From NCBI RefSeq assembly GCF_014192015.1, contig NZ_JACHXJ010000002.1:930001-994000 (forward strand): 64,000 nt of DNA, written 5' to 3'. This document shows, in pieces, positions 8,339 through 16,871 of this stretch. Origin of the DNA: Paenibacillus rhizosphaerae. GTDB lineage: Bacteria; Bacillota; Bacilli; Paenibacillales; Paenibacillaceae. How positions within the stretch are numbered: position 1 is the stretch's first letter; each line of letters begins with the position of its first letter. A program made the translations under genes and the position numbers. Under the pieces are notes generated by a model. That model searched no databases. It was not told where the DNA came from and saw only the letters and a program-made list of their open reading frames with translations.

Positions 8339-9706
8339 GTGGAACAAGAAGTGGTGATCTTCAATGCCTCCCTGCCGCTACAATCGGAGGAGACGCTGTA
8401 CACGCTGGTCATCAGCGGCGGAAAGTGGACGTCGGTGACGGCCCAAACCGGTAAAGTGGAGGATTATGAAGCGGTGTGCCTGGACAAATGGAACGGATCC
8501 ACCGCGGATAGGCGGCTGCAGCTCGACGCTAAGGGGAAAATCGTTCTGCCGGGTTTCGTGGATGCCCATATGCATCTGGATAAAGCATTTTCACTTCCGC
8601 AGGTCGGGAATGTCTCGGGCACGCTTGGTGAAGCGGTCGTCAATTATGCCGCGGCCGCCGCGAAGTTTTCCAAGGAGGAGATCAAAGCTCGCATTATACG
8701 CTCGGCGCTACAGTCCATTTCTTACGGCACGGTGGTACTGCGCAGTCATCTGGATTTTCACGTCAAGCAGGGAAAAGACGTCGCGATGCGCACCATCGAA
8801 GCGGCGCTCGAAGTGAAAGAGGAGCTGCAGCCGTATGCCGAGCTGCAGCTGTTCCCGCTGCTCCCTTATTTTGAGCTCAGCGAAGCGGCGCTGGACACGG
8901 CCAAGGAATCGGTTGTGATGGGCGTGACGGGATTGGGCGGCGCCCCGCATCTTTCTCCCAATCCGGAACCCGACATCGACAGGCTGTTCGCCTTGGCTGA
9001 TAAGCTGGGCTGTCCAGTGGATCTGCATACGGACGAGAGCGACGATCCGAACCAGCGGACGGCGGTCCATATCGCCCGGCGCACGCTGGAATACGGCTGG
9101 AGCGGAAAGGTCACGGCAGGGCACTTATGCTCCCTGGCTGCCATGAAAGACGAAGATGCCGCCATGATTATTGGGCTAATGGCCGAGGCAGGCATGGGCG
9201 CCGTTACTCTTCCCGGCGCGAATCTGTACCTGCAGGGCCGACATGACGCCTTCCCGGTACGCAGGGGGGTCACCCGAGTCAAGGAGCTGCTGTCGGCCGG
9301 CATTCCGCTGGCGGCGGCTTCCGACAACATACACGACCCGTTTCATCCGTTCGGGAAGGGGGACCTGCTGCTGATTGGCCTGGTTACCGCCTATGCCGCC
9401 CATATGGGCAGTCCTTCCGAGATGCGTGAAGTGCTGCGGATGATCACGGAGTACCCGGCCAGGGTAACGGGGGCGGACGGATACGGCATCCTGCCGGGAA
9501 ACCCGGCCCACTTTGTGGTGCTTGACGCCAGGACGCCGGAAGAGCTGCTGACCATGCTGCCGGAACGCCGCTGGGTATGGCGCGGGGGCACTTGCCTGAA
9601 AGCAGCCTCAGCGAAAGAGAAATGGAGCTCCGCATGGCTGCAGGACTATTGGGAAGACGCGTGCGAACGAATCGACTTTGTCCCGAAACGGGCGATCACG
9701 CTATGA
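8339..9706 (+). CDS. CodA-like metal-dependent deaminase/amidohydrolase
   Basis: 455 residues from GTG 8339 after AAGGAG. TIM-barrel amidohydrolase of the cytosine deaminase (CodA) group: first metal pair in LPGFVDAHMHLDKAFS, barrel residues in LHTDESDDPNQ and TAGHLCSLAA, metal aspartate in AASDNIHDPFHPFG. The long AHMHLDKA form with SDNI is typical of CodA-like deaminases acting on cyclic N-C(=X)-N substrates such as cytosine, isocytosine, creatinine or other hydantoin-like rings. The specificity cannot be chosen from sequence. It lies in a nitrogen-controlled unit next to an ABC importer and further amide hydrolases, consistent with the ring-opening or deaminating step of that pathway. Confidence 0.82.
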   Translation: MEQEVVIFNASLPLQSEETLYTLVISGGKWTSVTAQTGKVEDYEAVCLDKWNGSTADRRLQLDAKGKIVLPGFVDAHMHLDKAFSLPQVGNVSGTLGEAVVNYAAAAAKFSKEEIKARIIRSALQSISYGTVVLRSHLDFHVKQGKDVAMRTIEAALEVKEELQPYAELQLFPLLPYFELSEAALDTAKESVVMGVTGLGGAPHLSPNPEPDIDRLFALADKLGCPVDLHTDESDDPNQRTAVHIARRTLEYGWSGKVTAGHLCSLAAMKDEDAAMIIGLMAEAGMGAVTLPGANLYLQGRHDAFPVRRGVTRVKELLSAGIPLAAASDNIHDPFHPFGKGDLLLIGLVTAYAAHMGSPSEMREVLRMITEYPARVTGADGYGILPGNPAHFVVLDARTPEELLTMLPERRWVWRGGTCLKAASAKEKWSSAWLQDYWEDACERIDFVPKRAITL

Positions 9707-9761
9707 TTCGTCCGTTTGAGTGCATGCTCCGTTTTCCATACTGCGATGAGGAGGTATTAGG

Positions 9762-10466
9762 ATGAGCCGCATATTGGTGCTTTATTACAGCGCATACGGC
9801 CATGTCTTGGATATGGCGCAGGCGGCCGCTGATGGAGGGCGCAGGGCGGGCGCCGAGGTCCGCATCTGCCGCTTTCCCGAGCTGGAGTCGGAGCGCAACC
9901 GGACTCCTTATCAGGATAAGAACCGCACCGGGGAGCCTGGCGATCCTTCGCAGCTGAAGACCCGGTTTAAGATGGTTGACCGTTTCGTCAAATACGAAGA
10001 AACGATGCACCGGCAGCGGGACATTCCGGTGGCCACGAACGAAGATTTAAGATGGGCGGGCGGCATCGTTTGGGGATTTCCGACGTACTACGGCTCCATG
10101 CCCGCGCAGGTCAAACTGTTTCTGGAATTTGCGGGGGACCTGTGCGCCGACGGGAGCCTGGAAGGCAAACCGGCGGGCCTGCTGACGAGCGCCGGGTCGA
10201 TCCATACCGGGCATGAAGCGAATGTGCTGACGTCGATGGTGCCGCTGTTTCATTTCGGCATGATCATGGTCGGACTGCCCTATTCCGAAAATCCGGAATA
10301 CTTGACCGCCGATCCGATCGGCTGCTCTCCTTACGGAGCTTCCACATTGGCGGGTCCTGACAGCAGCCGCAAGCCGGATGAACGGGAACTGGTGATGGCC
10401 GGCCGGCTCGGACGGCGCGTGGCATTGTGCGCGGAGGCTCTGAAGGACCGGAGCTTTTTGACATAA
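9762..10466 (+). CDS. WrbA-like flavodoxin-fold NAD(P)H-dependent reductase
   Basis: 234 residues, ATG after GAGGAGG. FMN phosphate loop LYYSAYGHVLDMAQAA at the N-terminus, then WGFPTYYGSMPAQVKLFLE and a TSAGSIHTGHE loop, as in WrbA quinone reductases. About 35 residues longer than usual, with a polar insertion around residues 45-85. Likely a cytosolic two-electron reductase using FMN. In this unit it may supply reduced flavin or remove a quinone-like product; that is inference from neighbours. Last gene before the terminator at 10582. Confidence 0.82.
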   Translation: MSRILVLYYSAYGHVLDMAQAAADGGRRAGAEVRICRFPELESERNRTPYQDKNRTGEPGDPSQLKTRFKMVDRFVKYEETMHRQRDIPVATNEDLRWAGGIVWGFPTYYGSMPAQVKLFLEFAGDLCADGSLEGKPAGLLTSAGSIHTGHEANVLTSMVPLFHFGMIMVGLPYSENPEYLTADPIGCSPYGASTLAGPDSSRKPDERELVMAGRLGRRVALCAEALKDRSFLT

Positions 10467-10581
10467 CCGGAAACGGCAGAGGGTGGAAACAAACCCCGGT
10501 ATGAGTGGTAGTGTGGAAAAACGATGATGACCAATAGTCTAAGATCCACCTTTCTCAGCCCCCCATGAGGCATTTCATGAA

Positions 10582-10607
10582 AGTCCGGATGTATTCCGGG
10601 CTTTTTT
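10582..10607 (+). terminator. Rho-independent terminator of unit 2
   Basis: AGTCCGGA, short loop, TTCCGGGCT, then TTTTTTG. Eight paired bases including one G-T pair, ending directly before the box at 10609. Confidence 0.8.
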
Positions 10608-10608
10608 G

Positions 10609-10625
10609 TGTCATGTAACATAACA
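10609..10625 (+). promoter_or_regulatory. TnrA/GlnR-type box (upstream site, unit 3)
   Basis: TGTCATGTAACATAACA fits TGTNA-N7-TNACA at all fixed positions, though its centre is less A/T-rich. It lies 116 bp (centre to centre) from the second box. Confidence 0.6.
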
Positions 10626-10724
10626 TATGCCATCATGCCTTTCGTAAAAGAACCCAAAAGAGTCGCGTTTTATTGTAATTGACCACAAAAACAGCGGATA
10701 TCCATTGAGCGGCAATAGCATAGA

Positions 10725-10741
10725 TGTTATTTATTATTACA
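10725..10741 (+). promoter_or_regulatory. TnrA/GlnR-type box (downstream site, unit 3)
   Basis: TGTTATTTATTATTACA, full consensus match with an A/T-only centre, 25 bp before the ABC ATPase start. The flanks resemble those of the box at 31790 (TGTTATTATATATTACA followed by TAAA in both), upstream of the matching binding-protein gene. Confidence 0.75.
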
Positions 10742-10765
10742 TAAAGAAATGGAGGAGGGCTGGAA

Positions 10766-11575
10766 ATGAACACAGCACAGCAAACCGCAGCAAATCCGCA
10801 CCCCGGAAGTCCCGGCACTCCCGAGCTTTTGGTCGGCATGGACCAGATCGGCAAGGTATACCCGAATGGAACCATTGCGGTTCAGCAGGTCAATCTGCGT
10901 GCGGGGGAGGGTGAGTTCCTTTGTTTTGTCGGACCGTCGGGATGCGGAAAATCGACGATGTTTAACATGATTGCCGGCTTGACCGAGCCGACGACCGGCC
11001 AGCTTTCGGTTCTAGGCACGACGCCGCGCGAAGCGCGGAAGCAGAACGAAATCGCTTTTGTGTTCCAGGAGCACACGCTTCTGCCCTGGGCGAAGCTTCT
11101 CGACAACGTGACGATGCCGCTGACCCTCCGGGGCGTTCCAAAAAAGGCACGCAACGAAGAAGGCGAACGCGTACTGGAATTGGTTGGGCTCAAGGATTAC
11201 CGGAAAGTTCTGCCGAGACAGCTCTCGGGAGGCATGAAGATGCGGGCGTCGATCGCCCGAGCGCTTATTGCCCGGCTGAAGCTGCTGTTGATGGACGAAC
11301 CGTTCGGGGCGCTGGATGAAATCACCCGCCAATCGCTGCAGGATGAACTGCTGGGCATTTGGCGCCAGGATCAGAAGATGACCGTGCTTTTTATTACCCA
11401 TAACGTGTTCGAAGCGGTGTTTCTATCCACCCGGGTCGTCGTCATGACGCCGAGGCCGGGGAAGATTTCCGATATCGTACCGATTGAGGCGCCGTTCCCG
11501 CGTACGGATGAATTCCGGACCACGTCCGAGTTCGGCAAATATGTTCGCAGCATTACCGAGGTGCTGAATCACTGA
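10766..11575 (+). CDS. ABC importer ATPase, SsuB/TauB/ThiZ type
   Basis: 269 residues, ATG after GGAGG. Walker A GPSGCGKST, Q-loop FVFQEHTLLPW, signature LSGGMKMRASIARAL, Walker B LLLMDEPFGALDE, H-loop FITHNVFEA. This is the subfamily that energises uptake of nitrate, sulfonates, taurine, riboflavin or hydroxymethylpyrimidine precursors together with one permease and an NMT1-like binding protein. The permease follows directly. No binding-protein gene is adjacent; the likely partner lies at 31961 behind the same type of regulatory box. Confidence 0.93.
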   Translation: MNTAQQTAANPHPGSPGTPELLVGMDQIGKVYPNGTIAVQQVNLRAGEGEFLCFVGPSGCGKSTMFNMIAGLTEPTTGQLSVLGTTPREARKQNEIAFVFQEHTLLPWAKLLDNVTMPLTLRGVPKKARNEEGERVLELVGLKDYRKVLPRQLSGGMKMRASIARALIARLKLLLMDEPFGALDEITRQSLQDELLGIWRQDQKMTVLFITHNVFEAVFLSTRVVVMTPRPGKISDIVPIEAPFPRTDEFRTTSEFGKYVRSITEVLNH

Positions 11576-11635
11576 GGCTCGCATAAGCCGGTTCTTGCTT
11601 ACCCGGATAAGAGGAATTCTAAGGTCCATGGAAAT

Positions 11636-12544
11636 ATGTCATTTATGAAAGGGGTCGTTGAGGTCATGGAAAAAGCAGCAGTGAGCGCGGTTTCCGACGC
11701 GGCGAACCAGGCTTCGCCGGCCGCGCCTATGGTCAGGAGGAGTGTTGGCAGCGGGAGCCACGCCTGGGGGAAAATCGTGTCTCGGGTCGTACCGCCGCTG
11801 AGCGTCTTCGTCTTCGTCGTCTTTGTATGGGAAATGGTGCTGCGACTGACGGGCACCGCGGAGTACTTGCTGCCCAAGCCGTCCGATATCGTTCAAGCAG
11901 TGTCGCAGAACGGGCACAATCTGGTGGTGTCGGTGAGCACGACCATCATGGAGGCAGTCTTGGGATTTGCCCTTAGCGCCATTCTCGGCGTGGCCGTCGC
12001 CATTTTGCTTGCGCTGTCCAAAACGGTCGAGCGGAGCGTGTATCCTTACGCGATCATTTTGCAGACGATCCCGATCGTGGCGATTGCGCCCATCATCGTG
12101 ATCTGGTTTGGGGCTGGCATGAACGCCATCGTTATCATCGCTTTCCTGATCAGTTTCTTTCCGATTTTATCCAATACGCTGATCGGGCTGAACTCGACCG
12201 AGCAGAACATGAAGAATCTGTTCTATCTGTACAACGCTACGAAGATGCAGACAATCTGGAGACTTAGACTCCCGGCAGCACTGCCGTACATTTTGGCCGG
12301 CTTCAAAATCTCCTGCTCCCTGTCGGTCGTCGGGGCCATCGTCGGTGAGTACATCGCGGGCATCGGCGGACTGAACGGCGGGCTCGGTTACGCAATTACG
12401 GTCGCGGCGACCCGGATGCAGACGGCGTATTTGTTCGCCTGCGGCTTGTCGGCCGCCGTGGTCGGCATCGTTTTTTTCCTGCTGATCAATGCCTTGTCGA
12501 ACCGGCTTCTGCGTTCCTGGCATGACTCGGCCATCGCCGGCTAG
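11636..12544 (+). CDS. ABC importer permease, SsuC/TauC/ThiX type
   Basis: Up to 302 residues; ATG at 11636 or 11666 could start it, and neither ribosome site is strong (AAAGGGG precedes 11666). About six membrane segments, with the BPD_transp_1 coupling loop LNSTEQNMKNLFYLYNATKMQTIWRLRLPAALPYILAGFK. It should form a homodimeric channel with the ATPase upstream. Context indicates uptake of a small nitrogenous or aromatic solute used by the downstream hydrolases. Confidence 0.9.
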   Translation: MSFMKGVVEVMEKAAVSAVSDAANQASPAAPMVRRSVGSGSHAWGKIVSRVVPPLSVFVFVVFVWEMVLRLTGTAEYLLPKPSDIVQAVSQNGHNLVVSVSTTIMEAVLGFALSAILGVAVAILLALSKTVERSVYPYAIILQTIPIVAIAPIIVIWFGAGMNAIVIIAFLISFFPILSNTLIGLNSTEQNMKNLFYLYNATKMQTIWRLRLPAALPYILAGFKISCSLSVVGAIVGEYIAGIGGLNGGLGYAITVAATRMQTAYLFACGLSAAVVGIVFFLLINALSNRLLRSWHDSAIAG

Positions 12545-12595
12545 CCGCATCCGTCAAGCCGAACTGCAAACTTGTAACAAAGGAGGGAAGCTTCC

Positions 12596-13378
12596 ATGCA
12601 CAAACTGGGGAATCGGAAAAATTACTGGAACGTTTCGAAGGACCTGGCCGATTTGTCCAGGAGCGATCCCAAACCGCTTCTCACCGTGACCCTGCCGGCT
12701 CTTCCGCAGCGGATCACCCTCGATCTTGCCAAAACCGCCGTTGTCGTCATTGATATGCAGAACGATTTTTGCAGCCCGGGCGGGTGGCTGGACTCTATCG
12801 GAGTAAATACTGCTCCGCTGACGGCTCCCGTCCAGCCGCTTCAGCGGCTGCTACCGGCCCTTCGCGAACAGGGGGTTCCGGTGCTGTGGGTCAACTGGGG
12901 TAACCGGGAGGACCGGATGAATTTAAGCCCTTCGGTGCTCCACGTATATAATCCGGACGGTGTCAGTCATGGGATCGGCAGCCCGCTGCCGGGTACAGGC
13001 TCCAAGGTACTGGAACAGGGGAGCTGGGGCGCGGCGCTGATTGATCGGCTGGTACCGGAGCCCGGGGATATGCGGGTGGACAAATACCGGATCAGCGGTT
13101 TTTGGGATACGCCGCTGGACAGCATCCTCCGCAATTTGGACGTGAAAACGCTGCTGTTTGCCGGCGTCAATCTCGACCAGTGCGTGATGCATACACTTCA
13201 GGATGCCGTATGCCTCGGTTACGACGCCATTCTGCTGGAAGACTGCTGCGCGACAAGTTCTCCGGCTTATTGCGCGGAGGCGGCCTTATACAATATCAAG
13301 CAGTGCTATGGCTTTGTTGCCGGATCCGAGGATCTGCTGCAGGCCTGCACACTAAAAGAAAGGGATGAAGTGGTATGA
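12596..13378 (+). CDS. Isochorismatase-like cysteine hydrolase (RutB/BiuH/CSHase group)
   Basis: 260 residues, ATG after AAAGGAGGG. The catalytic triad of amide-cleaving isochorismatase-like enzymes is present: Asp in VVVIDMQNDFCSPGGW, Lys in VDKYRISGFWDT and Cys in VNLDQCVMHTLQDA. The long N-terminal lead (GNRKNYWNVSKDLADLSR) recalls ureidoacrylate, biuret and N-carbamoylsarcosine amidohydrolases rather than true isochorismatase. Expected reaction: hydrolysis of a ureido or carbamoyl amide to ammonia plus acid. The stop overlaps the following cupin start by 4 bp (ATGA), so the two are translationally coupled. Confidence 0.85.
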   Translation: MHKLGNRKNYWNVSKDLADLSRSDPKPLLTVTLPALPQRITLDLAKTAVVVIDMQNDFCSPGGWLDSIGVNTAPLTAPVQPLQRLLPALREQGVPVLWVNWGNREDRMNLSPSVLHVYNPDGVSHGIGSPLPGTGSKVLEQGSWGAALIDRLVPEPGDMRVDKYRISGFWDTPLDSILRNLDVKTLLFAGVNLDQCVMHTLQDAVCLGYDAILLEDCCATSSPAYCAEAALYNIKQCYGFVAGSEDLLQACTLKERDEVV

Positions 13379-13827
13379 TCGAAGGTCTGGTTCTGGGTCA
13401 TTTCGAGCAATGTGAGGTACGCAAAATTTCGAGCAAGGATTCCAACAAGTTTGTCATGCTGTGCGACGGGACGCAGGTGCCGTTCGTGTCCGTTGTGGAA
13501 ATTTTCGATGCCGGAGGGCAGACGCCGCCGAACGAGCATAGCGGGGCGCATGAGTACTTTTACGTGCTGGCCGGAGGAGGCATTGCCGTCGTAGGCGATA
13601 TGGAAACAGGGATTCGCACGGGATCGTTCTTCGTGGTTCCGCCCGGCAACAACCATCAGGTCAAAAATACCGGTGAAGGCAGGCTCTATGTTCTGACGAC
13701 CATGGTGCCTGACGAGAAGTTTTCCGATTTGATCAAATCAGGTCCGGCGGCAAGCCTGGACGAGGAGGATTTGGCGGTGCTGCGCGGAGCAGCTCTCCCG
13801 GGAGCGTTCACTCCCGCGAACTCATAA
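13375..13827 (+). CDS. Single-domain cupin protein
   Basis: 150 residues. Cupin motif 1 is visible as TPPNEHSGAHEYFYVLAGGG and motif 2 as GSFFVVPPGNNHQVKNTGEG, supplying His/Glu metal ligands. Small cupins of this form act as metal-dependent isomerases, dioxygenases or aminohydrolases, or as ligand sensors. It is half the size of the bicupin ureidoglycine aminohydrolase AllE, so that assignment is not made. Overlap with the isochorismatase-like gene suggests work on the same intermediate. Confidence 0.78.
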   Translation: MIEGLVLGHFEQCEVRKISSKDSNKFVMLCDGTQVPFVSVVEIFDAGGQTPPNEHSGAHEYFYVLAGGGIAVVGDMETGIRTGSFFVVPPGNNHQVKNTGEGRLYVLTTMVPDEKFSDLIKSGPAASLDEEDLAVLRGAALPGAFTPANS

Positions 13828-13844
13828 CGATTGGAGGAACTCGT

Positions 13845-15053
13845 ATGCAGCCAGTTTGCACGCCGTGGATTCGGGAAGGAACGATGGCGGAACATGCGAA
13901 GGCCGGTCCCCTTCAAGGGCTCACGTTTGCCGTCAAGGACGTATTTGCCGTCGCCGACCATACCAATACCGCAGGCAATCCCGATTGGCTTCGAACGCAT
14001 CTTCCTGCCGTGAAGCATGCAGCCGCCGTGGAGCGGCTGCTCGGCAGCGGAGCGAAGCTTCGCGGAATGACTCACACCGATGAGCTGATGTTCAGCCTGA
14101 ACGGGGAAAACGTACATTACGGCACGCCGCCGAATCCGAACGCCCCGGGACATATCCCCGGCGGCTCCTCGAGCGGCTCGGCGTCCGCCGTCGCCTCCGG
14201 GGAAGTGGACGTTGCCCTTGGTACGGATACCGCCGGCTCGGTACGGATTCCCTCCTCCTTTTGCGGCATCTGCGGATTTCGCCCGACGCACGGCGGCGTA
14301 TCCATGGACGGCGTCATCCCGCTGGCCCCGGCCTTTGACACGGTCGGCTGGATGGCTCGACGGGCAAGCACCTTGCTGCAGGCCGGCCGCGTGCTTCTCG
14401 AGGAACCGCTCGATGCCGGCGGGGGATTCACTCGAATGCTGCTGCCGGCTGAAGCGTGGGCAGCTGCCGAGCCCAGCTGCGCCGAGTCGCTCCGCGGTGT
14501 GCTTGAAGCGGCCGGACCGCTTGGCGGGCTCGAACCCATTCGTTTAACGGAGGGGGGGCTTGCAGAGTGGGCCGGCATTTTCCGAACGGTGCAAGGCTAT
14601 GAAATTTGGTCCGCCCATGGCGAATGGATCATGGAGCATCAACCGCGATTCGGTCCCGGCATCGCCGAAAGATTTGCTTGGACCGCCACGGTGGCCGAGG
14701 GGGCGTTCTGGGCAGCGAGCCAGCGGCAGCAAGCGATTGCTGCCCAGCTTGCGTCTCTTCTCGGAAGCGAAGGCGTGCTCGTCATCCCGACCGCGCCCTG
14801 CGGAGCCCCCAAAATCGGGCTTCCCGGCGAGGAAATTGAAATGACGCGCACGCGGATCATGCAGCTGTCCTGCATTGCCGGTCTGGGCGGGCTGCCGCAG
14901 GTCACGCTGCCGCTGGCGAAGGCGGGCGGCTTGCCGGTCGGGCTGTCGCTCATTGCCGGCAGGGGGCAGGACCTAAAGCTGCTGCGATGGGCAGCGGACA
15001 TCGAAGCTTCGATGCAGCCCGCGGCTGCAGCCATGATCAACCCAATCCAATAG
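13845..15053 (+). CDS. Amidase-signature enzyme
   Basis: 402 residues, ATG after GGAGG. Ser-cisSer-Lys triad: Lys in LTFAVKDVFAVADH, the serine-rich loop PGGSSSGSASAVASG, and the nucleophile in GTDTAGSVRIPSSFCGICGF. Compact for the family (about 400 instead of 450-500), a size shared with AtzE-like and some short amidases. It hydrolyses a carboxamide to acid and ammonia in the cytosol. It lies between a cupin and a creatininase-like gene with short gaps, so is probably one step of the same catabolic route. Confidence 0.88.
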   Translation: MQPVCTPWIREGTMAEHAKAGPLQGLTFAVKDVFAVADHTNTAGNPDWLRTHLPAVKHAAAVERLLGSGAKLRGMTHTDELMFSLNGENVHYGTPPNPNAPGHIPGGSSSGSASAVASGEVDVALGTDTAGSVRIPSSFCGICGFRPTHGGVSMDGVIPLAPAFDTVGWMARRASTLLQAGRVLLEEPLDAGGGFTRMLLPAEAWAAAEPSCAESLRGVLEAAGPLGGLEPIRLTEGGLAEWAGIFRTVQGYEIWSAHGEWIMEHQPRFGPGIAERFAWTATVAEGAFWAASQRQQAIAAQLASLLGSEGVLVIPTAPCGAPKIGLPGEEIEMTRTRIMQLSCIAGLGGLPQVTLPLAKAGGLPVGLSLIAGRGQDLKLLRWAADIEASMQPAAAAMINPIQ

Positions 15054-15069
15054 CAAAGGAACATGCCCT

Positions 15070-15900
15070 ATGTTTATGCGATACGAAGGTGCGGCCTGGG
15101 AGGAGAGGTTCCTTCCGCGGCTGACCAGCAAGCAGGTCAAGGAGCTTCCCAAGGAGCGCACGCTGGTCATTCTGCCGGTCGGCGCGATTGAACAGCATGG
15201 ACCGCATCTGCCTGTCATGACCGATACGCTGATCGGGGAGGCTTCGCTGACCCTGGCGCTCGAAAAGCTGAACCCCGATGCCCGGGTATGGCTGCTGCCG
15301 CCGGTTTCCTACGGCAAAAGCAACGAGCATCTCGGTCTGCCGGGAACCATTTCACTGTCGGCGGCGACCCTGCAGGGAGTGATTTTGGATATCGCCGAAA
15401 GCCTGAGGCTGAGCGGTTTCCATAAGCTGCTGCTGTTTAATACGCACGGCGGCAATACCGACTTGCTGAACGTGGTGTCCCGGGAAATCCGCATTCGTCA
15501 CGATATGCTCGTCTTTTATTTATCCCCCTCCTCCCTGGGAGGTGCGGAGGATCTCATGACACCCGAAGAACTGGAATACGGCATTCATGGCGGGGATTAT
15601 GAAACGTCGATCGTCAAGGCCATCAAGCCGGGTTGGGTGCAGGATCAGTGGCTTGTCTCGGAGACGCCGTCCATGTCCGGGCAGAAATTTTTGACGCTTG
15701 AGGGGAAGATCCGCTTCGCCTGGCGGATGGCGGACATTTCCGACAGCGGCATATGCGGCGATGCGACCCAGGCGACGGCAGCCAAGGGCAGCATCATTCA
15801 AGAGCGGGTCACCGACATCCTGGCGGAGGCGTTCCGGGAGCTGAGCGAATTCGAGTTCGGCGATATCCGGGCCAAGGCGGAAGAGGTGGCCGAGCGATGA
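15070..15900 (+). CDS. Creatininase-family amidohydrolase
   Basis: 276 residues. Family motifs: ILPVGAIEQHGPHLPVMTD (metal Glu, His, Asp), LLLFNTHGGNTDLL and GIHGGDYETSIV. The family includes creatinine amidohydrolase, FAPy deformylase ArfB and MftE, all metal enzymes opening or deacylating cyclic or formyl amides. The metal ligands look complete. The start at 15070 has only a weak AAAGGA site. Overlaps the next gene by 4 bp. Nearby CodA-like and isochorismatase-like genes make a creatinine/hydantoin-type route conceivable but not proven. Confidence 0.85.
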   Translation: MFMRYEGAAWEERFLPRLTSKQVKELPKERTLVILPVGAIEQHGPHLPVMTDTLIGEASLTLALEKLNPDARVWLLPPVSYGKSNEHLGLPGTISLSAATLQGVILDIAESLRLSGFHKLLLFNTHGGNTDLLNVVSREIRIRHDMLVFYLSPSSLGGAEDLMTPEELEYGIHGGDYETSIVKAIKPGWVQDQWLVSETPSMSGQKFLTLEGKIRFAWRMADISDSGICGDATQATAAKGSIIQERVTDILAEAFRELSEFEFGDIRAKAEEVAER

Positions 15901-16778
15901 GGCTGGTAACCCTTGCGGAAAGCGGTCAGGGCAGCGCGGGTATCGTCACTGGCGACCGGGTCATCCCATTAACGGGGGTCAACGAATCGCTTGGAACGAC
16001 GTGGCCGACGACCGTATTGGGGCTGCTGCGAACCGGCGAGGCGGCCGCACTGTCCGGATGGCTCCGGGAACGGGGGGGAGAGGTGCTGTCCGGCATTCCT
16101 TCCATTCCGCTGGAGCAGGCACAGCTCGGCCCTTTGTATCACGGAGCGGTCAATGTCTGGGGCGTTGGCGCGAATTTCCGGGAGAAGGCGGCAAATATGG
16201 CTGTCGTGCCGCCGGAGATGGAGCCTATTTGCTTCCTGAAGCCGGCTAGCACGATGATCGGTCCGGGCCAAGCCATTCTGCTCCCCGATGGGGCCGGACG
16301 CATTACCGCCGAGGCGGAGATCGGCCTGGTAATCGGAAGAACCTGCAAGCACGTCAGCCCAGAAGAGGCGCCGCACGTCATTGCCGGCATCGTTTTGACA
16401 CTGGATATGACCGCTCAGGACGTCCATGCCCGCAACCCGCGTTTTCTCGGCCGCTCGAAAAGCTATGACACCTTCTTCAGCTTCGGGCCGGAGCTAGTGG
16501 GCATGGACGAAATCGGGGACTTGGATGCACTGGATGTACAGACCGTGCTTAACGGATCGGTCCGGTACAGAAGCTGCGTATCCGACATGATCTATTCCCC
16601 TTGGTTGATTCTCTCCTATTTCTCGCGGATGATGACCCTTTATCCGGGCGATATCATCATGACCGGGACCCCAGGATCGGTGGACATCCAGGAAGGGGAT
16701 ACGGCCGAATGCCGGGTCGGCACCCTGATTCCCCTTCGGAATCCGGTCGTTCAGGAACGAATCCGCACCATTTTATGA
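15897..16778 (+). CDS. Fumarylacetoacetate hydrolase-family protein
   Basis: 293 residues from ATG 15897 in an ATGA overlap with the upstream stop; a longer frame into the creatininase gene is rejected. FAH fold: GVGANFREKA, metal ligands in AEAEIGLVIGRTCK (E-x-E) and LDMTAQDVHARNPRFLGRSKSYDTF, and the closing MTGTPGSVDIQEGD. The family holds C-C hydrolases, 2-oxo-acid hydratases and decarboxylases, and is often annotated as ureidoglycolate lyase in purine clusters, a label that needs testing. It would act on a diketo or hydroxyacid skeleton left after nitrogen removal. Confidence 0.85.
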   Translation: MRLVTLAESGQGSAGIVTGDRVIPLTGVNESLGTTWPTTVLGLLRTGEAAALSGWLRERGGEVLSGIPSIPLEQAQLGPLYHGAVNVWGVGANFREKAANMAVVPPEMEPICFLKPASTMIGPGQAILLPDGAGRITAEAEIGLVIGRTCKHVSPEEAPHVIAGIVLTLDMTAQDVHARNPRFLGRSKSYDTFFSFGPELVGMDEIGDLDALDVQTVLNGSVRYRSCVSDMIYSPWLILSYFSRMMTLYPGDIIMTGTPGSVDIQEGDTAECRVGTLIPLRNPVVQERIRTIL

Positions 16779-16871
16779 AATCGAAAGGATGTCCTCACGG
16801 AATGCCCTTCTATGTTGAGTAAGCCGTGAATACAAAGAAAGTACGAATCCAAAGAAAGCGGGTGGTCCCTC

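Larger units (their letters stand above)
10467..10765 (+). other. Intergenic region between units 2 and 3
   Basis: Holds a terminator (10582-10607), two TnrA/GlnR-like boxes (10609-10625 and 10725-10741) and a possible promoter TTGAGC (10705-10710), 17-bp spacer, TATTTA (10728-10733) overlapped by the second box. No coding potential seen. Confidence 0.7.
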
